Below, in pieces: positions 1 to 10,119 of a stretch of DNA of 18,036 bases. The first letter of the stretch is position 1; each line of letters opens with the position of its first letter. The notes beneath the pieces were generated by a model. That model was not told where the DNA came from, made no database searches, and saw only the letters and a list, made by a program, of their open reading frames with translations. Source of the DNA: Entrophospora sp. SA101 (taxonomy: Eukaryota; Glomeromycota; Glomeromycetes; Entrophosporales; Entrophosporaceae); contig CAUDNR010001174.1 of NCBI GenBank assembly GCA_958430865.1, forward strand, positions 1-18,036, given 5' to 3'. The position numbers were made by a program, and so were the translations under genes.

Positions 1-410
1 TTTTGATTTTTGAAAAATTTTCGGAAATTTTCTCAATACATGCAACTCTATCAATTTCTGACGAATTTTAATCATCTTTTTTTTATTTTGTTCATTATAT
101 TTTAAATTCTTTTATGGAGTTTTCAGACTTTTTATTATTATGTGGGATATTTTATGGGACAAAAAAAAGTCTTGGGAACCAACATTTTTAAACGATTTTA
201 AGAATTTACATATCACCCAAAAACTATATTTTATTAGATTATAAATATTAATGGAAATATGCAATTTCGAACATTTGAAGTGCAGTTACTTAGGACAAAA
301 AGCCACGTTTTCTCGCTAGTTTTCGAGTATTTTTGTGTAAAACACCCAGAAATGTCACGGAAATTTACATGATCTACATTTTGTCCGGATACTTTTGGCA
401 GGTGAGTGTA
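1..410 (-). mobile_element. Terminus of a Tc1/mariner-like DNA transposon (partial)
   Basis: Read on the minus strand from 410, the sequence starts TACACTCACCTGCCAAAAG and continues with GTATCCGGACAAAA. This is the typical look of a Tc1/mariner terminal inverted repeat (TACA-N-CCAAAA-TATCCGGACA) beginning at a TA target dinucleotide (409-410). The rest of the segment back to base 1 is AT-rich with no transposase frame. The other end of the element would lie outside the window, so neither the partner repeat nor the second TA can be seen. The superfamily call rests on this one end. It may be a non-autonomous or internally decayed copy. Confidence 0.45.
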
Positions 411-1596
411 CAATACACATTGGAATAATAGGGTGTTCTTCATAATTAACTGTGAAGTAGATTAGGTTCCTATTTATTGAAAAGATTATCACAATAGAAC
501 TTCATTACTAATTGGATTATTCACTCATCTCCAATGCATTCTCCTAATTAATAATCCATGTATTTCAATTAATTTCAATGATAATTTTCTTGTAAACGTT
601 TAATTTTATTACAAAGTCTTTTGAATCTTGCAGAGTTTGAAGTTTATAAAGAAAAAATTTGGGTTTTAATTGATAAACTAACAATAATCAAATCATTTGT
701 AAAATCTCCCTCTATTGAAACAAGCGCTTGCTATTGAAACTATGTTCAACTAATGTAACTTTCTAAGAATAACTTTCTCAATCGAATTTCACTTGTATAG
801 ATCGCTTCTGGATGACTTTCTATAACTTTTCGCTCCACTGTCTTTTCTTTTGACTTATATTTCCTGTAGTAAAGCTTTTTTTCTTCTTCCAGGATTGATA
901 GTAACTTACTTAACGTTATGATTTTTAAGCTCTTATGATAATTTCTCTTTTGTCTTTTGAAATAGGATTTATGTGAATTTGCAATTCACGTGCGTGAAAT
1001 TCAAATTAGCCAATCAGAATTTCACATCCAAAACACTCACGACACAAAAAATTTGCGCTACAAACATTATGATAATCCGGAGTCGTCAATGTGTAAAATT
1101 GAAAGGCGTGTGTAACACTATTATCCTATCAAATTTTGAATTTCTGGAGATAGTTTCTAAATTTGTACTAGTTACGCGACGAAATTACATATCAACACAT
1201 AATGATAACGTAAATCACACGACGCAAATGAATTCTCTTAATCTAATAATAATAATAATAATTAATTCTACCTCTTTGATGCGTTATATAGTGAGTAATG
1301 ATAAATGATCGTATAAAGAACGCATATTTGAAATACCAATAGATAATCTTTTGAATCTTTTGTAATTTCGTAACATACAATCTTTGTTACTATTACATCA
1401 GCTTTTACCAATCCAGGTTGCTTTATAAACTTCATTAAAAAGCCAAATTTTCAATATTATCTTCCGCACATCGGAATATATTGCCGACCAATATCAGCAG
1501 CGTGTAACATGAGTCATATGAATTTACATCATCGCCCATCAATCATTTCATCTACTTTTTAATTTTTATATACTCAAAAAAAAAAACATTCTAAAC
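411..1596. other. Gene-free AT-rich stretch upstream of TFIIF alpha
   Basis: No convincing gene lies here. The one sizeable plus-strand reading frame (973-1308) starts in a low-complexity setting, runs into an (ATA)n tract near 1243-1260 and shows no recognisable motif, so I treat it as chance. The last few hundred bases presumably carry the promoter of the TFIIF gene. An A-rich tract (about 1576-1587) lies just before its ATG. Confidence 0.6.
1509..1517. promoter_or_regulatory. Possible bZIP (Gcn4/AP-1-like) site
   Basis: ATGAGTCAT is an exact palindromic match to the nine-base Gcn4/AP-1 consensus and sits about 80 bases before the TFIIF ATG. One nine-base match can occur by chance, so this is only a candidate. 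Confidence 0.25.
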
Positions 1597-4500
1597 ATGC
1601 TCCCTTCACAAAAACCAGCACAAAAACCAGCACAAAAACCACAAACACAACCACGAAGACCGTCAAGACCCCCACGAATACCACTTAAAGTATCTCAAAA
1701 ACTTAAGGAATTGATTGATAGTATTCGTGGTCCTCCAAATGCCAAAGATGTTCCAACAAAACCAAATTACAAATTGGCTGAAACCATTCCATTAAAATTT
1801 ACAGTGGAGGATCCAAAAAAAGAGTTTAATCTAATGAAACTTTCTGGACGTGGAAAAGTAGATTTAAAAACTTTTGCTCAACCTGTAAAATTGACTCATA
1901 AAAATCCTAGAACGATGGATGATTATATCAAAGCAACTTCAAAACGTAGAGCCTTTTTCCCATCATCTAATTCACCAAGAGTTTCTTCCTTGTTAGCAAC
2001 TAAATATTCAACAGCTTCTTCCTCCTCGTCAACGACTAAATTACCTACACGAGATGGTGTTGACCTCTCGTTAATAGCACCTTATGGTGGAGCAAGACTA
2101 ACTAAGAAAATATCTAAACAAAGAGTTATACCATTAGTACCTCCTCTAATTGATAAAGCTACAAGAAAATCAATGGACGATTACGGACCTCCCTTGGTAT
2201 TGGAGGCTGCTGATGGAACTAATACTTGGGTTGCACAAGAAAGTAGTCTGGAGCCTTTTAGATATGGTGCAATTAATCATAAAGTAAAGATTATATATTT
2301 TATATATATATATACGTAAACATATATATATGCATACAATGTATGTATATACATTTACTACTTTATAAAATAGGTTGACGAAAAAGGAAAAAAATATGCT
2401 GAACTTAAACTACTTGATCGTTGGTTTGTATTTAAGAAAAGGATCAAACCTGACGAATTCAAAGACGCACCAATACAAGTAAGTAGTTCATTAATTGATG
2501 ATGATGATGGCGATGATATATAAATAAATATCCACTTAATTTATTATTACTATATTAATACATATACTGTTGTTAATAGTTTTTAAACAAAAATCGTGAA
2601 AACGAAATACTATCTATGAAGAGATCGATTGAAAAGGGTAAAGGAAAAGAATTGGTGGAGAAAGAAGGTGGGATTTATGACAAAAAACCTAGTCTTAAAA
2701 CTGTAGAAGATAAAGTAGAACCTCTATTCGGGTCATATGATGATGACAGAGAACCTAAATCTCGTCATCATAGATTTGATGATGATGAATTCGAAGAAAT
2801 GGATTATGAAGAGGTGTTTGAAGATGACGAAGAGGAAATTATTGATTTACAAAATCAAGATTATGATCATAGAGATATAGTATCGGCTAGGAGGAGATTT
2901 TTTAGTGCTACTTCTGATGATGGGTTTGGGGGTGGTAAGAAAAGAAAAAACAAATTAACAGCCGAAGGAAAAAATCTAAAAAAACTCATGAAAACATTGG
3001 AAAACAATGATGTTTATGATAGTGATAATGAATCGGATCCTTATGCAAGTTCAACTGATATTGATGAATCAGACGAAGAGAAAGAAACTCCGGTTACTCG
3101 GTCATCGACAATCTCCAAAACTAAACCAACAGCCACTAAAACATCAACAGCATTCGCTGCTACTGGTAAACCAAAAGTTAGATTTGCAACAAGCTTAACA
3201 ACATATACACCGTCATCTTCTTCAAGTTCCACATCTAAACTAGAGCCAAAAGCTAAACCCAAATCTATATTAAAACAAAAATCTGATTTGACTGCAATAG
3301 CCAGTTCATCATCAACATCATCGCCTACGACATCACCGTCTAATACAACATCAACAAATAAAGGAAAATCGAAATTATCAACTCCAACACCACTGAAACT
3401 AAAACTGATAACTAGAAAACAACCTCCCAATAATCAAGATGAATCGACAACTACTACAACATCTACTCTTGTCGAAACTGAATCAGAAAAGAAAAAAGGA
3501 AAGAGAAAATTAAACTTGGAGTCTACAGAGTCATCAACTTCAACAGTCGCTGCTTCTTCTAGAAAACGAACTTTTGATGAATCAACAACTACAGAATCCG
3601 CTCTTGTTGAAACTGAATCAGAAAAGAAAAGAGGAAAAAGGAAATTAAACTTGACACCTACAGAATCAACAACATCATCATCACCTAATACAACATCAAC
3701 AAATAAAGAAAAATCAAAATTATCAACTTCAACACCTCTGAAACTAAAACTGATAATTAGAAAACAACCTCCCAATAATCAAGATGAATCGACAACTACA
3801 ACAACATCTACTCTTGCCGAAACTGAATCAGAAAAGAAGAGAGGAAAAAAGAAACTAAACGTGTCTTCTGCAGATTCATCAACTTCAACAGCCACTGCCC
3901 CATCGTCATCATCCATTACCACTGCCTCTAGCACTACATCTGAAAAACAACCTCTTGATAATCAAGATGAATCAACAACCACGATTATCGAAACTGAATC
4001 AGAAAAAAAGAGAGGAAAGAGAAAACTAAACTTGGAGTCCACAAAGTCATCAACTTCAACAACCACTGCCTCATTGTCATCAACCACCACCACTGCCTCT
4101 AGCACTACATCTGGAAAACAACCTCTTGATAATCAAGATGAATCGACAGCTACAACAACACCCACTATTGTTGAAATTGAATCAGAAAAGAAGAGAGGAA
4201 AAAAGAAACTAAACTTGTCTTCTGCAGATTCATCAACTTCAACAACCATTGCCCCATCGTCATCAAACATTACCACTGCCTCTAGCACTGCATCTGGGAA
4301 ACAACCTCTTGATAATCAAGATGAATCGACAGCTACAACAACATCCACTATTGTTGAAATTGAATCAGAAAAGAAGAGAGGAAAAAAGAAATTAAACGTG
4401 TCGTCTGCAGATTCATCAACTTCAACAACCACTGCCCCATCGTCATCAACCACCATCACTGCCTCCAGCACTACATCTAAAAAACAATTTCTTGATAATC

Positions 4501-5585
4501 AAGATGAATCGACAGCTACAACAACATCCACTATTGTTGAAATTGAATCAGGAAAAAAGAGAGGAAAAAAGAAACTAAACGTGTCATCTGCAGATTCATC
4601 AACTTCAACAGCCACTGCCCCATCGTCATCAACCATCATCACTGCCTCTAGCACTACATCTGAAAAACAACCTCTTGATAATCAAGATGAATCAACAGCC
4701 ACAACAACATCCATTATTGTTGAAATTGAATCAGAAAAGAAAAAAGGAAAGAGAAAACTAAACTTGGAGCCTACAGAGTCATCAACTTCAACAACCACTG
4801 CCCCATCGTCATCAACCACCACCACTACATCCAGCACTACATCTGGAAAACAGCCTCTTGATAATCAAGATGAATCGACAACTACAACAAAATCTACTCT
4901 TGTCGAAACTGAATCAGTAAAAAAGAGAGGAAAAAAGAAACCAAACGTGTCGTCTGCAGATTCATCAACTTCAACAGCCACTGCCTCATCGTCATCAACC
5001 ACCACCACTACATCTTTTAAAAAACAACCTCTCGATAATCAAGATGAATTAACAATAACAACACCAACTCTTATCGAAATTGCTGATTCAGAAAAGAAGA
5101 GAGAAAAAAAGAAACTCAAATTGTCACCTACAGAATTATCAACTTCAATAGTCACCGCTCCATTATTAACTACCACCACTAAATCCTCTAGGAAACGTCC
5201 ACTTGATAATCAAGATGAACTGACAACAACATCCACTCTTGTCGAAACTGAATCAGAAAAGAAGAGAGAAAAAAAGAAATTAAAACTAACATCCACTACA
5301 ACTTCAACAACTTCAAAGAATGTAACTACCACTCAACAATCATCATCAACTGCATCCGTTGATAGCACTAGTAGTGGCTCTTCTGACGCCAACTTGATCT
5401 CTGAAAAAGAAGTATGTGACTTGATTAGAGAAGAAAAGCTTAATGTTAAAGGCATCCTTAAAAAATTTCGGCATAAAATTAATATAGATGAAAGAAACAA
5501 AGATATTCTCAAAAGAATTACAAACAGAGTTGCTACTATTGGTAAAAATGAAGATTATTTGAAGTTGAAACCCCAATACTCTTAA
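1597..5585 (+). CDS. TFG1: Transcription initiation factor IIF, alpha subunit (RAP74/Tfg1), three exons
   Basis: Exons are 1597-2283, 2374-2478 and 2580-5585, giving 1265 residues. Both introns are phase 0 and use GTAAAG/TAG and GTAAGT/TAG. The factor works in the nucleus with TFIIF beta to bring RNA polymerase II to promoters. The N-terminal RAP74 domain shows KKEFNLMKLSGRGKVDL (about residue 75-95), DLSLIAPYGGA (about 155-165) and PPLVLEAADGTNTWV (about 200-215). Exon 2 supplies the segment ending RWFVFKKR. An acidic stretch follows, then a long Ser/Thr/Lys-rich repeat array (about residues 544-1170). The last 63 residues match the C-terminal winged helix, including SEKEVCDLIREEKLNVKGIL and KKF. 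That end of human RAP74 binds the FCP1 phosphatase. The upstream ATG follows an A-rich leader, and exon 3 alone would lose the core dimer domain. The middle is much longer than in human RAP74 (517 residues). Confidence 0.93.
3417..5295 (+). repeat. In-frame tandem repeat array inside TFIIF alpha (about 11 units of about 60 residues)
   Basis: The unit begins KQPLDNQDEST, passes through a VETESEKKRGKKKLN core and ends in a Ser/Thr run. Copies 3 to 9 are closest to each other. Copies 4 to 8 share long identical DNA stretches, so they look recently amplified. The first two copies carry an extra KSKLST-TPLKLKLI block upstream, which suggests an older, longer unit was duplicated first. Lengths vary by a few codons but the frame never breaks, so selection keeps it open. 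The strong base bias makes long antisense frames that are not genes. Confidence 0.9.
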
Positions 5586-5805
5586 ATAATGTATCTTGCT
5601 TGAATATTTCTTTTTAATTATTGCTATAATAATATCGAAATGATTTTTGTAAATAATACAAAAATTTCGAGAAATATAATAATACAAATCATAATATTAT
5701 AATTGCTAATAAAATATAAATAAGTTTACTTTCTTCCACTGCTTCTCTTAACTCTAAAAAATTTTTTTTTCATATTCATTTTACATTTTTTCAAAAAAGG
5801 CAAAG

Positions 5806-6520
5806 ATGACAATTCTATCTCCTGAACTTTTTTTAACTGGAATTAAATACTTTGAAGATGATCATAAAACACTGTTTCCTTACACACTAGTTAATAAACA
5901 ATAGCACATTTTCAGTATTCTAAGCTTGTGGAGAAATCCGTTTTATTTTGAAATACTGCAAAATTTAATCGAGCGTTTATTTGAAGAGGATAATTTCTTT
6001 GAGGAAAATGACATTAAACTAAAATTTTGAATTATCAAAGAAAACAAAACCCACCTACCATTATATAATTATGTTAAATTTGCCACTAATATAAACTACA
6101 ATGAAATTTTCACCCTATTTTGATTTTAAATAATAATAGTAATAGTAATTTTAAAACATTCGGTAATTAGACTTATTTGGAGTAGTAAATATTAAGGCAC
6201 GAATTTTTCTGGCCATCATAAATTTTATTAAGTTATCTTATGCTAACAAAAATATCAAAAGTATAAAAATATATTTGAATTCTGATAAAATTAATAATGA
6301 TGGCTTAGTTGAACTAATTGCAGCACAAAAGAAAATCGAAGAATTAGTTTATATGGATGCTGTGATCTAATTTTATCAGATGATTAGTCAAAAAGTAATT
6401 ACTTCCGAAAGGAATTAAAAGTTGAAAAGGACCTAAATTTCTTACTTGAAATTGATGGTGATTTTGTGTTTGGAAATGAACAAAGTAAATTGAAGAATAA
6501 AGAAGATGGATGACTTCATG
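5806..6520 (+). pseudogene. Decayed F-box protein gene, copy with F-box
   Basis: From the ATG at 5806 the frame reads like the F-box of the expanded glomeromycete F-box family: LSPELF, then YFEDDHKTLFPYTLVNK, then LWRNPFYF. These proteins are substrate receptors of SCF ubiquitin ligases. The frame is interrupted by TAG at 5902-5904, exactly where the family usually has Trp after the 'LVN' motif, and by TGA at 6028-6030. Beyond that, family-like pieces (LPLYNYVKFATN near 6055, then NDGLVELIAAQKKIEEL near 6296 in another frame) show at least one further frameshift. The 3' limit is approximate. The part from 5982 on lies in the tandem duplication, so the 3' half exists twice. Confidence 0.6.
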
Positions 6521-6739
6521 CTTACAATTAATGGAAGTTAATATATTTTAACATAGTAAACTAATGGTTAGAATAATTGTTTAAAGTACTCAAAATACGT
6601 TTTGTTATAGGTAATGCCATTCATTAAATAACCATCTTTAAAAAAAATTATGCGCATTCATTTAAATTTTTGGGATATGTTTTGTTGCGAATCATTCTAA
6701 AGGCTCATATGGAGCCAAATAAGCGGAATCCAATATAAA

Positions 6740-6774
<35 letters not shown>

Positions 6775-7227
6775 GGTAAATAAAAATTTATTATAAAATA
6801 TAATATAGATCAATTAATATAAGAATGAGAATATTAAAAAAACCGCTCTATAAACGTTTCAGCTTTAAGATCAAATAGATGAGTTAGATGAGAAGAGAAA
6901 AGTATAAATTTCGTAGAGAACAAATTATTAAAGTTAGTTTATTTCATTATTATTTTTTATTATAAGAAAAACACACGCACACGCACACACACACACATAT
7001 ATATACCTTGCTCTTTCGCTAAAGCAAATATAGAAAAGTGGTACACGCCTATTAGTAAAACACCATCTTCACCATCCGATAATATTTAAAGGTATTATGA
7101 CCACGTCCGTGAAAATGTGTAAAAGGTACAATTACATAGCATTAACTCTTCTGGGACTTTTTCTTTATGTTGCTTTTATTTGACTGTACGTTTATTTTTT
7201 ATTACTTTTAAACATTTATTTATTTCA
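5982..7227. repeat. Tandem duplication, copy 1 (1246 bp)
   Basis: Every stretch I compared is identical to 7228-8473 at a fixed offset of 1246 bases. This includes a (TAA)10 run (6745-6774 against 7991-8020) and a CA-rich run near 6969-7005. The copy starts inside the F-box pseudogene (GAAGAGGATAAT) and carries its decayed 3' part plus about 700 bases of AT-rich non-coding DNA. No open frame of note is present outside the pseudogene remnants. Confidence 0.95.
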
Positions 7228-7766
7228 TGAAGAGGATAATTTCTTTGAGGAAAATGACATTAAACTAAAATTTTGAATTATCAAAGAAAACAAAACCCAC
7301 CTACCATTATATAATTATGTTAAATTTGCCACTAATATAAACTACAATGAAATTTTCACCCTATTTTGATTTTAAATAATAATAGTAATAGTAATTTTAA
7401 AACATTCGGTAATTAGACTTATTTGGAGTAGTAAATATTAAGGCACGAATTTTTCTGGCCATCATAAATTTTATTAAGTTATCTTATGCTAACAAAAATA
7501 TCAAAAGTATAAAAATATATTTGAATTCTGATAAAATTAATAATGATGGCTTAGTTGAACTAATTGCAGCACAAAAGAAAATCGAAGAATTAGTTTATAT
7601 GGATGCTGTGATCTAATTTTATCAGATGATTAGTCAAAAAGTAATTACTTCCGAAAGGAATTAAAAGTTGAAAAGGACCTAAATTTCTTACTTGAAATTG
7701 ATGGTGATTTTGTGTTTGGAAATGAACAAAGTAAATTGAAGAATAAAGAAGATGGATGACTTCATG
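7228..7766 (+). pseudogene. F-box pseudogene fragment without the F-box (duplicated 3' part)
   Basis: This repeats 5982-6520 and therefore contains only the degenerate region downstream of the F-box, with the same stop codons and frameshift. It has no start region of its own and cannot encode a product. It arose by the tandem duplication, not by independent insertion. Confidence 0.6.
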
Positions 7767-7985
7767 CTTACAATTAATGGAAGTTAATATATTTTAACAT
7801 AGTAAACTAATGGTTAGAATAATTGTTTAAAGTACTCAAAATACGTTTTGTTATAGGTAATGCCATTCATTAAATAACCATCTTTAAAAAAAATTATGCG
7901 CATTCATTTAAATTTTTGGGATATGTTTTGTTGCGAATCATTCTAAAGGCTCATATGGAGCCAAATAAGCGGAATCCAATATAAA

Positions 7986-8020
<35 letters not shown>

Positions 8021-8473
8021 GGTAAATAAAAATTTATTATAAAATATAATATAGATCAATTAATATAAGAATGAGAATATTAAAAAAACCGCTCTATAAA
8101 CGTTTCAGCTTTAAGATCAAATAGATGAGTTAGATGAGAAGAGAAAAGTATAAATTTCGTAGAGAACAAATTATTAAAGTTAGTTTATTTCATTATTATT
8201 TTTTATTATAAGAAAAACACACGCACACGCACACACACACACATATATATACCTTGCTCTTTCGCTAAAGCAAATATAGAAAAGTGGTACACGCCTATTA
8301 GTAAAACACCATCTTCACCATCCGATAATATTTAAAGGTATTATGACCACGTCCGTGAAAATGTGTAAAAGGTACAATTACATAGCATTAACTCTTCTGG
8401 GACTTTTTCTTTATGTTGCTTTTATTTGACTGTACGTTTATTTTTTATTACTTTTAAACATTTATTTATTTCA
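7228..8473. repeat. Tandem duplication, copy 2 (1246 bp)
   Basis: This is the second direct copy, abutting the first with no spacer. The bases following the two copies share only TG (7228-7229 and 8474-8475) before diverging, so the junction shows two-base microhomology and no flanking long repeat. Identity down to microsatellite length means either a very recent event or an assembly artefact. Confidence 0.95.
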
Positions 8474-8505
8474 TGGGATTCTTATTAAAGAATAGTTTCC
8501 GGTTT

Positions 8506-8670
8506 ACTCTCTCTACAACGAACCTTCTGTAATTTTTTTGCTTTTGTTCATTATAAAAAGTGTATACTAAGATGTTCGTTATAGAGAAAGAAATTAATTA
8601 TAATAGTAGGAAAATGAATCGGTGACATTATAGAGAAATTTTATTTGTAGAGGAATTCGTTAGAGAGAGT
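8506..8670. mobile_element. Possible small inverted-repeat element with TTCGTTATAGAGA motifs
   Basis: The left end reads ACTCTCTCTACAACGA (8506-8521). The right end, reverse complemented, reads ACTCTCTCTAACGA (8657-8670), so the ends form a near-perfect inverted repeat. Variants of TTCGTTATAGAGA recur inside (near 8577 and 8628). Such subterminal motifs are common in non-autonomous DNA transposons. I cannot find a clean target duplication, so the boundaries and class are uncertain. Confidence 0.4.
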
Positions 8671-8748
8671 GCATATTTTTATTTCTTCAATAATAAGGAT
8701 AACATTAAAGACGGGCCATCTCTAATACATCAATACCTGTGGAGTTTA

Positions 8749-8766
8749 CTAAAGAGGTACCTCTTT
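8749..8766. repeat. Perfect 18-base palindrome
   Basis: TAAAGAGGTACCTCTTTA reads the same on both strands. It lies in gene-free DNA between two mobile-element scars. It could be the centre of a decayed hairpin element: TACCTGT near 8734 is loosely mirrored by ACAGGTA near 8829. Confidence 0.5.
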
Positions 8767-9136
8767 ATGGTATTATTAAACTATTTATGAATAAGGGCTG
8801 TCGTTTATATTACAAATTCAAGAAAAACTACAGGTAGATGTAACGTTCTTATTCATATCTATCTATTAATACTTGTTTTATTAATAGTTATATATGCAAT
8901 TAATTATCCGAGTACAATATAATATGGTGAATGGACATGGATATGCTGACAAATATTAATATTAAATATAATCAATTCATAAATACAACATTTATATAAA
9001 TTTCTTTGAAAGATTTAACTTTCTCTAATGTAATGGCATCAAATATAATAATGGCAAATTAAAAGCAATAGTAGCAGTAGCAGTAGAACAAGAATAAGAT
9101 AACAGTGGTAATGACAGCGGCAATATAGGAATTAAC

Positions 9137-9169
9137 TTAGTGTATTTATATATTTATTATATACACTAA
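9137..9169. repeat. Short inverted repeat
   Basis: TTAGTGTAT (9137-9145) is mirrored by ATACACTAA (9161-9169) around a TA-rich loop. It may be part of a decayed element. Nothing else in 8800-9490 suggests a gene. Confidence 0.35.
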
Positions 9170-9499
9170 ATTTTTTTGTTCATTGTGATCCATGTTACAC
9201 ATACCATATAAATCTTGATCTCCCTAAAATTTCTAATTTCGGTAAAAATCTAAATTAAAATCAAACTTCCACCATGTAGAGAGTTTATTGATAATCATTG
9301 AAGGAAGGGAAGGGAATCTCAATTTTTCTAGTTGGTAATGAAATGGTCCATGATGGAGTCAATGTGTTTTTTTGGGTAAAGGAAATTGGTGAATCTTAAA
9401 TATTTATCTTTAAGTTGGCTATTGAGGTTTGTTGTTATGTGGTTCTGACAATTTGTAACATATTTCTGTGCAGCAGAGGAGAGAAATTGTCCTAATGAT

Positions 9500-9923
9500 C
9501 ATACATGATGGCGAAATAGTTTTGTTTCGACAATAATTTCGACGATTAATATTAAGGTTCAAACATTTCGAACATACCCTAACAGGTTTCGAAAAAATCA
9601 AAATTCGAAATCAAAATCGAAAATCGAAATCAAAATCGAAATTTGTAATCAAAATTCGAAAATCGAAATTAATAAATAATTTTTGCATTAATGTCTTTAA
9701 AGTGCTTTTATTTCAATTTTTTGAATTTCGATTTTGATTTATTTCAATTTTGAATTTCGATTTCGATTTTCGATTTAGATTTCGATTTTCGATTTTGAAT
9801 TTCGATGTCGATTTTGAATTTAGATTTTGATTTTAATTTCGCCAAGGGTATTTCGATTTCGAAAACTTGTGTGATTTTTCGAAAGTTTCGAATTTTATCA
9901 AATGACTTTCGCCATCATGTATG
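9500..9923. mobile_element. MITE-like element A (424 bp), hAT-like by target-site length
   Basis: The ends form a perfect 17-bp terminal inverted repeat: CATACATGATGGCGAAA at 9500-9516 and its complement at 9907-9923. An exact 8-bp direct repeat CTAATGAT flanks it (9492-9499 and 9924-9931), as expected for a target-site duplication. The interior is a degenerate array of CGAAAT on the left half and ATTTCG on the right half, so the whole element could fold into a long imperfect hairpin. It has no coding capacity. An 8-bp duplication points to hAT-like (or P-like) transposases, but the ends lack a diagnostic hAT sequence. Confidence 0.85.
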
Positions 9924-9977
9924 CTAATGATATTTATTTGTCCAATTCATTCCTCAAGGTTGATGTTGTATGTAGAG

Positions 9978-10119
9978 TATACATGAAGTCGAAATTAAAC
10001 CCCAAAGTTGAAATGTTTCAACTTGAGGCAACTACATAGTAAAAACCAGTTTCGACCTTATTTTGACCCCATTTTGACCAGATCTGCAAATGGTCAAAAT
10101 AGTTTCGACTTCATGTATA
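9978..10119. mobile_element. MITE-like element B (142 bp), related to element A
   Basis: A perfect 17-bp terminal inverted repeat TATACATGAAGTCGAAA lies at 9978-9994, with its complement at 10103-10119. The flanks ATGTAGAG (9970-9977) and GTGTAGAG (10120-10127) agree at seven of eight positions, consistent with an aged 8-bp target duplication. Fourteen of the 17 terminal bases match element A, so the two probably used the same or a related transposase. Inside are an AAGTTGAAA/TTTCAACTT hairpin (10005-10024) and TTTTGACC motifs in both orientations. Confidence 0.75.

Noticed and set aside
234..443. 69-codon minus-strand frame in the Tc1-like end
   Set aside because: It crosses the transposon boundary at 410, so it cannot be an original gene of either sequence.
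973..1308. 111-codon plus-strand frame upstream of TFIIF
   Set aside because: It runs through a microsatellite, has no motif and no regular composition, and is consistent with a chance frame.
3041..3775. Two antisense frames over the TFIIF repeat region (129 and 113 residues)
   Set aside because: They are mirror products of the Ser/Thr/Lys repeat codons. They have no start context, motifs or independent conservation.
3417..5295. CRISPR-like array
   Set aside because: Units are about 180 bp, in frame, without unique spacers, and the organism is eukaryotic. It is a coding repeat.
2616..5585. Separate single-exon gene starting at the ATG at 2616
   Set aside because: The region just upstream is in frame through a good splice acceptor (2579), and the N-terminal RAP74 domain in the preceding exons belongs with the winged helix at the end of this frame.
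5982..8473. Long terminal repeats of a retrotransposon
   Set aside because: The two copies abut with no internal region, carry an F-box gene fragment and lack TG...CA ends or primer-binding sites. A simple tandem duplication fits better.
9419..9601. 60-codon minus-strand frame
   Set aside because: It joins the left end of element A to flanking DNA and exists only because of the insertion.
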